Of a stretch of 64,000 nt of DNA, positions 1-10,700 are shown in pieces (positions within the stretch are counted from its first letter, which is position 1; each line of letters begins with the position of its first letter). Both the position numbers and the translations under genes were made by a program. The stretch comes from Ophioceras dolichostomum (lineage: Eukaryota; Ascomycota; Sordariomycetes; Magnaporthales; Ophioceraceae). The stretch is from contig PYST01000036.1 in assembly GCA_003049485.1 (NCBI GenBank), positions 62,001 through 126,000 on the forward strand, read 5' to 3'. The notes beneath the pieces were generated by a model that searched no databases, was not told the origin of the DNA, and was given only the letters and a program-made list of their open reading frames with translations.

Positions 1-346
1 AGAGGAGGAGGAAGAAGAGGTTGCCCCGCCGCAGACTTCGACCTTTTTCCCTGCTGCGCACGAGGACGATGAAGAAGATGAGCATGCGGAGCATGGTTTA
101 CTGGTGGAGGATGACCGTCGCCCGTTTGCATCCTCTTCCGGGCAGGCGCCGGCTGTTGTTGGTTCGCGGCCTGGTGGAGTGGCCCCGCAGGCCGGGAAGC
201 CCGCCCGGAAGGCTGCCGCAAAGAGCAGGCAGAGGAGTAGGCGGCGGGTGGCCTCTGATGAGGATGAGGGTGAGGATGAGGATGATGACGACAATGACTC
301 TGACCAGTACGATGAGGATTATGATGACGGGTCGTCGATATATTAA
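1..346 (+). CDS. C-terminal fragment of an unknown acidic protein
   Basis: The reading frame is open from base 2 and ends at a TAA at 344-346, giving about 114 residues of a gene whose 5' part lies outside the window. The piece starts with a run of Glu, has a mixed Ala/Pro/Gly stretch, then a basic patch (KSRQRSRRR) followed by a strongly acidic tail of Asp and Glu ending in DDGSSIY. Neighbouring basic and acidic blocks of this kind are common in nuclear or nucleolar proteins, but no domain is visible and I do not recognise the family. It is the only frame here with consistent composition up to a clean stop. Function is left open. Confidence 0.55.
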   Translation, partial: EEEEEEVAPPQTSTFFPAAHEDDEEDEHAEHGLLVEDDRRPFASSSGQAPAVVGSRPGGVAPQAGKPARKAAAKSRQRSRRRVASDEDEGEDEDDDDNDSDQYDEDYDDGSSIY

Positions 347-1761
347 GGTCATGGACAAGGACCTTGGTTCAGGTACTTCAGACCACCCTCGGGAGCCCGA
401 CTTGGGTAAGGTTTTCCGCATAGGCGATATTCTTGTTAAGAGTTCAACAGGAAAGGAATACTACTTACTATAAAAGCCATTGCTAGTGCCTGCATGGGTC
501 TTCTATCACTTGCTTGAATTTTTGAGCTGCTATGCACTCAACTGTCACTTCTCGTTTGCCCGTCCTGTGGTATCGAGAGCGAAGGTTCAAGCTATTCCAC
601 TTGAAGCTCGCGTGCCCCCTTTTCGTTTGCTGGATTGAGCTGTTGCTGTTGCTGGCACAGTGCCTCGAACTGTGGGCTGAAACTCCATTCGGCATTCAGC
701 TGAGAGCTGAGGTCGGTCTCAGAAACTCCATCCAGCTCAGGCTTGCTGCTGCCCACTGCACCCAGCTTCTCCAACAAACGACGCTTGCTTGATTTCCATC
801 CCTCGTTCGCATCTCCTTCTTCTCCCTCTGGCCTTCTCCCTTCCGTCGCCCAGCGCCAAACGGGTCCGTTTTTTCGGTCGCTCAATTCGGCAAGCGAATG
901 GAAGTTGTGCCTGAACCTGATAGGGTTGCTGGAGGTGAGTTCTGCACATCTTTCGTTCTTGCACATCGACATGCTGTCTTTCCCTCAACTCCCTTCGCAC
1001 CGGTCCAAGCGCCATCCGTCCCTCAGAGTGCCTGCCCAGACCCGAGGCGCCTACATGTCGGGCGCATCGCCGAAAGTCTATGATCTCAGCATCCTGCTGC
1101 ATTCTGCTCTGTTCTGCGGGCTCCGTCGGTCGATACCTGACCTTGGTAGCCTGTCGTGAACAATCAGTCACCTCTGTCTCGGCACTTCGCACTTTGTCTG
1201 CCGTCGGTAACTACGACCCCGAGCACAAAGGCAAATGGCTCATCCACAAAAGAATTTATGGCTTGCACGCCCGCATTCTTTGGGGGTTGCAAGAAGATAA
1301 ATAGGACACCTTCTTTCTTGAGGGTTGAACAGGCCCGGTCAGTCAGTGACGTCCAGAGGCACGAGTGTGACGCTCTGTTCTAGGTCGTATGATTGAGCCT
1401 CACGTCTCGGTAGCTTCCACAGCATCGAGAAAGGCTGTTTGTTTCTCCCCCAGCAGCAACTGCACCTACCCCTCCATAGAGGCAGGCAGCTCATTGCTTT
1501 TTCGCGCTCCTCCACAGCACATTTGCTTTCCTCTCCCTTGCAACCATCATTCGAAATCCCCGCTGGTCATCTCTCCCTCTTTTCCTTTCTCTTCTCGCTT
1601 TCATCACACAGTGAGGGTGGTAGCAGCACTAATTTCCATCGAAATATAGAAGAGGCCGGGTGAGACCCGAATTTTGGAGCTGTTGGGCGGAGCGGTCCAG
1701 CAGCGAGTCCTCACTCGGCTTTCGGCGCTTGCCAATTGGGCCGACGCGGGACCTCCTCGGC
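347..1761. other. Intergenic stretch and leader of the RBR ligase
   Basis: No credible gene is seen on either strand. Short open frames here have random composition and no splice-compatible continuation. The last few hundred bases are pyrimidine-rich (around 1500-1610) and probably contain the promoter and 5' leader of the downstream gene. Confidence 0.6.
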
Positions 1762-4700
1762 ATGGCACCCGATCATGTCGAAGTTCCTGAAGAGGTCCAG
1801 TTGGCCTGCAAGGACGCAATACTCGCCGTGTTCCCGGACATTTGCCCCGACTTTCTCGGTGCTCTGGCCCTGGAAAATGACTTCTCGGTCGATGCGGCCG
1901 TCTCACACATCGCAGATCTGCTAGAAGGGGACAAGGCCTACCCGAAGCGGCCGCCCAAGGCGACCATCAAGCGGAAACGATCAAGCTCCAGTGAAACCGA
2001 AAAGCTGGCCGAGGCCGAGATTGGGAAACGGTTTTGTACTGCGGAGCGCCGCGCTGAGCGGAAGCATCATTCGTACTTGACCACCGCGTAAGTGTACCGA
2101 TCACGTTCCTGACCCTGTTGAACTCTATTCCCTCCCTTGAGCGTCATAGAACCCACCATGCCTGTCTGCTCTTGCTAACTGTTCCATTTCCCCGCCCTTT
2201 AGGAGAGCCGCTCTCCGGCATACCTTTCCCTTAGTGCCGTGCAAGCAGCTGGACCAGATGCTCTCAAAGAACGACAATTGTCTGTTTCCGACCATGAGAG
2301 CGATGAGAGAAGCGCTGGACCAGGCGGCTGGTGGTGGCCCGGCTGTTCCCTTGAAAAAGAAGCCGTCCAAAGGGGAACCTAAGCTTGTCGAGCCGGGCAA
2401 GCTCGAAAACTGGATCCAGACCGCTCGCCCCGAAATCAGGCTGGCACTTGAAGAGTTCAAAGCAGACCAGGAGCTCCAATCGGTCCATTCTTCCAAGGCG
2501 GATGCGGAGGCCCGGAGACACGAAGAGGAGGAGGAGTATCTCAGGGCCGCCGAGGCGGAGGGCACGACGGCTGACTGCGAATGCTGCTACGGCACGTGCG
2601 CGAAGAATAGGATGGTTTACTGCGACGCTGCAGAGCCTCACGTGAGTCCTGACTTGTTCACACCTACACCCCTTGACTTTTCATTGCAACCTCCCCCGTA
2701 GTGCGGGTCTGTATGAGATGTGTTGGTCGCTAACATGGTTGTACCGAGCTGGCTGTCCACTGGCCATTAGTATTTCTGCCGAGATTGTGCTCGGCGCAAT
2801 GCGGAAACCCAAATCGGAATGTCCAAGCATCAACTACTTTGCCTGTCTATGGACGACTGCAGCGCGGGCTTCCCTCTCGAGCAGAAACTCCTATTTCTTG
2901 ATGACAAGCTTCGTATAGCACTGGACCGCATCGAGCAGGAGGACGTCTTGCGCCAGGCTGGAATCGAGAACCTCGAAACATGTCCTTTTTGCCCCTTTGC
3001 GGCGGAATGCGTCCCTGCTGAGATCGACAAGGAATTCCGTTGCCAGAATCCGGAGTGCGAGATCGTCAGCTGCCGCCTCTGCAGGGAGAAGACGCACATT
3101 CCGCGGACATGCCAGGAGGCAGCCCTGGAGAATGGCCACTCTGCTCGTCACAACATCGAGGAGGCAATGTCGGCTGCGATGATCCGCCACTGCAACAAAT
3201 GTGAGTATCACTCTGGGGATCTATCACCCTCTTGGGTCCAAGCTTTTGAAACTCTCCCCCACTAACCCAGTCTCTCATCAGGCTCGACTCCTTTCATCAA
3301 GGAACTTGGCTGCAATAGAATGACGTGCACCAGAGCCTCGTGCGGCACTCAGCAGTGTTATATCTGCCACCAGTCGATAAAAGGCTACGATCATTTCAAC
3401 GACCCAACACGGGGCGGCAAGTCAGGCAACTGCCCTTTGTTCGATAGCGTTGAGAATAGACACGATGAGGAGGTTCGGGCGGCCGAGGAGAAGGCTCGCC
3501 AGGAAGCTGCAGATGCAAATCCGGACATGGATCAGGGGCTATTGCGGATTAACTTCTCCGAAAAGATCAAGCAGGATGATGCTCGTCGGAAGGCCAAGGA
3601 ACCTCCACCCATTCCTGGGCGCCTTCCACGACCAGGTCCAATAGCTAGACCTGGCGTACCTCTCGTACCTGCTGGAGCTGCCCCTGAACCTCTTGCTGCT
3701 AGAGTTGATCGTGGTTAGTTATGCGTTGTCTTGCTCCTTCGCGACCGGACGACATCCATTTCCTCTTTTTTCCAGCTCCTCCCTCCCCCCATCTGGTGGG
3801 AGAATTACGCCGAATCTGCTCGGCCTCTTAAATCTTCCCCTGGGTGGGGGCCCAAACCTGGCACACGGCCTGACTGACCTTTCGTGACCACACTCCGTGT
3901 AGCTCGAAAACTAGCCCGTGCAGTGCACCCACGCCGTGCGTTCGGCGTGCGAAGACCTGAACCTGATGGAGGTGAATTTGAACGGCATGCAGCAGAGGTT
4001 CCAGCGGGGGTTCAAGCGGAAGCGGCTCTTTTGCAACAGATGATTAATGGGCTACAGCGCTTTCCTCTATTTGTGCCGTCGGTTCAGCGTGTTGGTCATC
4101 CCAGGAACGGCCCACGCAATGCTCAGCCGGAATTGCCTCCGGAATTGCCCGCCCGGCAAAGGTCGGCCGCGCCCCCGCCTGAGACTCCGCCTCGTTCGCA
4201 TGCGGGACAGCCGTTCCCGGCAAACCCTCCGGCTGCAGGACCACAGCCGCCTAATCAGCGGCAACCGCCCCTGCCGGCGAACCCGCCGCAGGTTCTCCCT
4301 GCCGAATTACCCGTTCGGAGCGTGGATCCCCGGAAGATGATGAATTTGGAACAGCATGTTCCTGGCCACCATCCTCAACGTCCCGGAGCACCCCGTCTTT
4401 GGCCGGTAGCCGTCCCCGAGAACAAGTTGCCCGGATTGTTCAGGCCCGCCTCTCTCAGACAGCCGCCGGTGCCGGCTGCGGCGGCTGCGGCGGTGCCCGC
4501 TCCGCGCTTGTTTGCGAATTCCAAAGACCCTCCGCTCCCGGTCTTCGGATCTCTCGACTCGCCGATCAACCGAGAGCAACCCGCGTCAGGACCTTTCGCG
4601 CCTCTCATGCTGGGACGCCTCCCAGCCGGAGGTGTCGTCAATAACGTCGCGCCCGCTGTGGTTCCCCTCCCAGGCCTTCAGCAACTCCCCGGCGCCCTGC

Positions 4701-5035
4701 CGGTCCGTGATGTCCCAGGTCCGTATCACCAAGCCAATCCCTACGCCGCGGCGGTCGGGAGCGTGCGCGCTGCTGGTGGTGGTGTTGGTGAAGGTGGCGG
4801 TGGGGGCTCCGGTGTCTTCGCCAGTCCCTACGCCGAGGGCGCTGGTGTCTTCGCCAGGCTGTTCCCTATTCCGGCGCCGGCAGCGGTCGAACCGCCCTGG
4901 GCCCCGGGCCATTTCCCGAACGCTATGGAGTGGGAGGCGAACGACATGGATTGGGCACCCTTCGCCCAGGTGGAGGGTGAACTCAACGACCCGAACCACC
5001 CAAACAGGGGCCATCTCGTCCCTTGGTTCAACTGA
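1762..5035 (+). CDS. RBR E3 ubiquitin ligase, RNF216/TRIAD3-like
   Basis: Five exons: 1762-2087, 2203-2641, 2771-3200, 3282-3713, 3903-5035 (2760 nt, 919 aa); every join keeps frame. RBR ligases take ubiquitin from E2 onto a RING2 cysteine and then pass it to substrate. Residues about 9-50 look like a CUE/UBA-type helical ubiquitin-binding segment (VFPDICPDFL). RING1 spans about 232-285 (CECCYGTC...CRDC), the IBR about 324-370 (CPFC...CRLCREKTHIPRTC), and RING2 about 396-435 (CNKC...GCNRMTC...CYIC). Cys409 of GCNRMTC is the expected thioester cysteine. The NPEC/CRLC and GYDHF motifs resemble the RNF216 group. The remaining 480 residues are Pro/Ala/Gly-rich and disordered. The first in-frame ATG is at 1762. 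The join to exon 5 is the least certain because that exon is low complexity, although its phase fits exactly. Confidence 0.88.
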
Positions 5036-6232
5036 CCGGCCCCCTGACCGCCCTCCCGCGCCCCTCCTATCGACCTGGCCGGCCGCCCGCGGTACATCTC
5101 CTCCCCCCTCTCATCTTGAGGAACTCTCACACCGACGTACCCCCGTCTAGTGCTGACATCATTATGTTTCGTTTGATAGCTGCTGCCCAAAAAGCCCCAG
5201 TCACTGGCCCTAAGGATTTCGAATTCCGGAGGTGGATGGCTCGTATGGCCGGCCGGGCTCCCTGGCGCCGCTCCGAGGGCAAACCCCGTGAGGTGAACTA
5301 ACTAGCTAGGAGGAACGATGCCTTAATTTGGATGCGGACCTTTCACGCCTCATCTCACTTCGGTCCTATTTTCCCGCTCCGTGGATATGATGGCTGCCGC
5401 TTTGGACTTCTATTTGGCTGCGCTACCAATATTACCCCGAGATCGAGGAGCCCGAGCCCAAATACCGATCAAAATTCCGTGGACTTTCCCGTTTCTTCTT
5501 CTTTTCTTCTTATCTTTGATTTACTACTCTCTTACACCTTTCCCCCTTTCCTATCGGTTTTGCAATATGACTGTGCTTCTTTTTATCTTTTCTTCTTCCT
5601 AATTTAGCGACTTTTCTTCCGAACGACTCGATACCCGTATTCCTGCTCTTATCCCTTTCTTTTCCTCTTCCCGCGGTGCCTTTTTTGCCCCCTTCTCTTT
5701 TTGTAAAATTGTTCTTTCTCTTTCTGCTCTATATCCATCTGCATGCAAAGTATGGCGCAAATCCCGGATTTGGTTTCTGTTTCATGCATGGATAGCGGTT
5801 TCTCCTTTGGCTTGTTGGTCCGTGGATTCCTTTGAGCGGACAGAAGATAGGCAGACTGACGTAGCCTAGTCCTCAAGGCACAGAAATAAGTGCTTGCGTG
5901 AAACCTTATTTTCTTCTTTCCCCCCTTTTTTCTTCTTTTTTTAATGGTTAAGGTAACGGGAGGCACATAGTTTGGTTCAGGCGTTAGGGTCGTCTCGCGT
6001 GATTTTCTGCACGATGATGGCCACTCATCATGCCTAGGGGGTGGAGGGTAGCGCTATAGGTGCTTGGATAACCTAGCAGACATCCTACTTCATAGGAAGT
6101 TCTAGCTAGCCAAAGCAGCAGCAGCACAGCTGCAGCAACGATCTATATAAAATGTACCATCTACAATTTGCCGAAATAAAACCACACCAAGACAGAAACA
6201 GAACAGATCCCTTAAATGACTGGAATCTCTGA
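5036..6232. other. Intergenic, convergent 3' ends
   Basis: This lies between the RBR ligase and the Dcc1-like gene, which point toward each other. It has T-rich tracts (5490-5730) and A/T-rich sequence fit for 3' ends. I see no coding frame worth calling. Confidence 0.6.
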
Positions 6233-6778
6233 CTACCTGCTTCTCCCAAACTTCTCGTGCCACTTTCCTTTCGCTGTCGTCGTAGCGGCGGGGACGGGCC
6301 CCGCTTCGGGGAGGAGCTCGACGGTCTCGTGTAGGGTAGCGACGGCGTGGATGCCGACCTCTGGCGGCGGGGGGTTCTCGGAAACGTTGTCAGAGGCGGA
6401 GGCGGCGGTGCTGATCTCTGCCTCGGTGGCGGCAGTACGGAGCACGATCAGCGCGTTGGACGTGTTCTTCTGCCGGAGGGAGTAGGTCCTGTCGCCGACT
6501 TTGAGGAGGCCTGCCGTTGGGGAGGACTCGAGCTTCATTCTGTTGTTTAAGGGGTGGGGAGGTTTCGTGTCAGTGGCGAGGGGGAAATGGGAAGGGAGGG
6601 GAGACGGGATGTCCATGAGATAGATAGATGGGTTGTGCTGGCATGGGCAGGATGCGGACGTCGGAGGATTCTCGCCCTCGAGGAGGGAGACGAGCTCGGG
6701 CGGAAGCTCGAGCAGCTTGTAGCCGACGCCGTCTGGGGCGTGGGCGAAGGGGATTCCCTTGTTGTCCTGGCTTGACAT
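6233..6778 (-). CDS. DCC1: Dcc1-like sister chromatid cohesion factor, short form
   Basis: The start ATG is at 6778 (MSSQDNKGIPF). I propose one intron at 6540-6659 (120 nt, weak donor GTCCGC, acceptor AACAACAG), giving 141 aa; unspliced, the frame stays open and adds 40 residues without family character. The N-terminal pattern YKLLELPPEL...TYSLRQKNTSNALIVL matches the N-terminal part of Dcc1, a subunit with Ctf8 and Ctf18 of the alternative clamp loader that acts on PCNA for cohesion. Yeast and human Dcc1 are about 380-390 aa; this protein ends at KWHEKFGRSR and lacks the C-terminal winged-helix region. No continuing exon is visible downstream. It is divergent from BUD3, with about 980 bp between the starts. 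Confidence 0.65.
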   Translation of the reverse strand: MSSQDNKGIPFAHAPDGVGYKLLELPPELVSLLEGENPPTSASCPCQHNPSIYLMDIPSPLPSHFPLATDTKPPHPLNNRMKLESSPTAGLLKVGDRTYSLRQKNTSNALIVLRTAATEAEISTAASASDNVSENPPPPEVGIHAVATLHETVELLPEAGPVPAATTTAKGKWHEKFGRSR

Positions 6779-7759
6779 CGTCAGGGGGTGTTCTGTGGGC
6801 TGGGCTCGGTGCTTTCCTCCTCCCTCTGTGGTCAATCGTGAGGAACGAACGCGGGAAGGCCCGTCGAGCTGAAGGTCGACATGTGGATCAGGAATTCCGG
6901 AATACCCTGGAGGGACATCGGTCGCTGGCCCAGGAAACGCGGGCGAGAAACACACTGTGCGAGCATGTCTGAGTTGTGCTGGCTCAGCTGGCCTAGAAAG
7001 GAAGGCGGGGTATCGCCCAATGGACAGGGGTAGCTTGCAAGCTGGGGACCCGCTAGCCCAGGTCTCATGTTTACTTGGCCTAAACGCGTCTAAATCTGGA
7101 GCGCGTGTTTCTCAGTGGACGGGGAGGGAAAAATCTCCACAGTCCACACCGCAACATTCCGTCCACCACCGGCCCCGGCAGAGCAGCAACCTTGAATCGA
7201 AGCCTTGTTAGGCGAGTCTGGAAGCTGTTCCCTTGTCGCTAATCGCCTCATCAACCGGCTTTGGGCTTTGCAAGCAAGGGGCGTCCTTGGAGCGCTGGGA
7301 TTTTCTCTACCCTGTACATACAGACCTCGTTTTAATCTTCGTTTTCTTTTCTTTGGTGGTTGCTTGGGTGTGGTGTTTTGTTTACAACGACGACTGGTGT
7401 GTTACTTGCGCATATCTACGACGACCTGAAACTCGACTTTGTCTGACTGCAAACTCGTTTTCTCTAAAGACATCACGGCGTAACACTGCAGCACCCCGAC
7501 AAAAAGACGCGACACTTTGAGTCGCGGCGCATCAATGTTTACTTGAGGGAGACTCCCCAAACTCGTCCGCCCTCGTCCGCCTCTCGTCGCCCTGCATTGA
7601 CCAAGACTCGATACGACCGGGGCGACCATCTCCGCTGCGCAGAGGCGCTTTCTGTCCTTTTCATTTGACGACTGACAGATCATCACCGCCACTCCTGCGA
7701 GCGCTCTTTTCCCACTCGAGATCCAGTCATGCGAGCCAGCTCGGCCCATTGAAGCGACC
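6779..7759. promoter_or_regulatory. Divergent promoter region DCC1 / BUD3
   Basis: About 980 bp separate two outward-facing start codons. There is no gene inside. The part just before BUD3 (7500-7750) is pyrimidine-rich on the + strand, as in fungal 5' leaders. No specific factor site is claimed. Confidence 0.5.
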
Positions 7760-10700
7760 ATGGTTCGTGTCACCGAGGAATTGGCTCTCTCGCCAGAGCA
7801 TGTCACTCTTTACTATGCTCACGACCCCTTGCTGGGCCATCTCCCGATCCTTATCTTCCACGGCCCGTCGACTACGGCGAACTACACTTTGAATAGTTCG
7901 CGCGTGCAGATCCATGTCTGCAGCCCGGCCGGCTTCCAGTCCTTCCATCGAGTGACCATCTCGCCCAACTCTCCCTTCTATGGCGTGGTGAACTACCTCC
8001 CGCGCGAGTTTCAGGGCGACGAAATCTGCAGGGGCCTCGCCTTTGGTCTCTTCAAGTACTTCACCGAGCTGCCGCAGGTGGTCAAGAACCATCTAAAGAA
8101 CCAGTACCCCACGACGCGCGGTCGCCGCCCTGGCTCGGCGCCCACGCTGTTCGGAGAGCAGCATGCCGCCGATCTGGCCAAGGCCATGGTCAAGGCCGAG
8201 AACACGGCCGACGTCGTGCAGACCTTCCAATCCGCCTACCAGACGCAGCACATCAGCAACGTCGACATCGATCTTGTGCTCCCCCCTGGTTCGATAGTGC
8301 CGCTCCAGCCCGAACAGCTGGAGGAGGTGCCCGAAGATGAGGACGACATCCTCGACCCGACCCTGCGGCAGTACGGCACGTATAACCAGATCGTCAAGCT
8401 CTTTGGCGAGCCAGTGTTTCTCCCGACGTCCAGGCTACGGAGGGCACCATCCAAGCCGAGCTCGCTGAACCGGAGCAAATCGTTCACCAAGGACCAGAAG
8501 GTGGAGCTGCGGATGAAGATGGGCGAGCTGGTGGACACCGAGGAGCGCTACGTGCTGAAGCTTAATGAGCTCGTCAAGCACGTCGCGGACGACTTCCGCC
8601 AGAGCGCTGCGAGTCGGTCTGCGGACAGCCAAAGCCCCAACGTGGAGGAGGTGGAGAAGCTGTTTCCTAGATCAGCGGATCAGATCCTCCAGATCAACTC
8701 GGCCTTCATGCAGGAGCTCCGGAAGGTCATGGACGACACGGAGGAGGACGCTTTGAAGGACCTGGACCATGCTTCGACGAGCATCCGGCTCGGGGGCTCC
8801 GCCAGAGTGAAGGACCCTAGTGGGGCCCTGGCCATGGCGCGTGTGTTCCTGGAGTGGTTCCCCAAGTTCACAGACTGCTACCAGGACTACATCAGGGCCA
8901 GCCAGAACTTCCCCCAGCTTTTGAACTCATTCCTAGACAAGCAGTCGAGCTTCCGCGGGCGGGTGGCTCAGACGGGCGAGCAGGTACTCCGCTCCATCCT
9001 CATCGAGCCGGTGCAGAGGCTGCCGCGATACAGCCTCTTCATCGACCAGATTGTCGGCTCGCTGCCCATCACCCATCCCGCGCTGCAGCTAATGCTACGC
9101 GCCAGGGACATCATCACGAACATCTGCTCCATGGATGATCCCCTCCAGGGCAAGCCCCATGTAACCAGCCGACTGCGCAACTTCATCGAGAGCTGGCCGG
9201 CCGATCTCGAGCCGCAGGGGAGGCTCGTTGTCGCTGCGGACTTTGTCGAGCTCGCGGCCCCTTACGTCTCGGATCCTCTGAGCCCCCCCAGCCAGGACCG
9301 GACGGGTGGCATCTTCCTCGTGTTTTCGGACTGCATCGTCATGGTCAAGAAGTCCAACTCGACTCTGACCGGCCGCGATCTGCTCCGCGAGGTCGACAAG
9401 CCCTCCCCTGCCGGACTTCTCGTGTCAATGACCAACGCCGCGGGAGGTCGTGGCACGTACGAATTCGCCTTTGCGGGCTGGCACAACATCGCCGACGTGC
9501 GCTTCACCGAGTCCGCGGACAACCGCCTGGTATGGATGACGTCTACCCAGGAGATGAAGGGCGCGCACTCCGGGGAGTACGTCACCAGCAAGGCGGTCAC
9601 GTCGCGGTGCTTCCTTCTGCGGGAGTCCCTCGAGGCCAAGGCGTTCAGGTGGGGCGAGGACATCGTCAAGTCGCGGATCGAGGCCCGCTTCTCGGAGAGG
9701 GAGCGCGAGGACCCGACCTGGACGCTGAGGTCCGTGAGGATGCCCGATAGCAACCTCGGTCTGCACGCGGCCGTCTTCCAGGAGGGCGCGGACCAGCTTA
9801 TCGAAGGGCGCAAGGAGCCTGCCTCCATCCGGGTCGTGTTCGACAATGACAAGGGCACAAAATCTGCGCCTGTGGGCCACTACGGGGTGGAGATCCTGGT
9901 GGAGGTGAAGAGTGGTGGTGGGGATATGAGGAGGGTGTCGATGAATGTGCTGGGGCTCAATGGGAAGCGCTATAGCGACGATGTTGCGCTGGAGGACTTT
10001 TTGCCTACGCTATCCAGACGGAGTATGTTGAATGAATCTTTCCATCCATGGGGATTAAGAAGGTTTAATCTTCAGCGCATGAAACTGACGAAAGCACTTG
10101 CTTCATTTTTCTAGTCATCCAACTACTAAGCACACAGTTCAACGTGGGCAACATGTGGCTGGCCCCGGCACTAGTGTCGTACAATACGAAGATCCTCCGC
10201 GGACTCAACATGTCGTCGCGGACTGAGAAGACCAAGTCCTTCCTCGCAACATCTCCTGTGAAGCTGCTGTCCAGCTTCCTCGGGAGCACATCGACGGCGT
10301 CGGACGGCTCCACCAGCCCGACAAAACTTCAGCGAACAAACTCCTCCACGCTCCTTCCTCCACCAACACTGGCTCGTTCCAACAGTTCCTCCACGAGCCG
10401 TCACGAGATCACTTCTCTCAGCGGCTCCATAAGGGACAGGGACGGGATTCGCACGGATAGCGATCGCCCAGAAAACCCACTTGTACGGCTTGAGCAGACG
10501 TTCACCGGCTACGTGGCCGTGCTGCAGTCCAGGAAGGGCCAGTTCGTCGGCAGGATCCTTCTAAACCGGGATGCTGCGGACGAGCTGTCCGTGAACGACC
10601 TATACAATCGGCTGATCGAGAGTCCCTTTGACTGGGATGTCTCCGCCGACCTCGGCCCTGATGTCCTCTTCGCGGCATTCGAGAAGTTCACTCGCATTGC

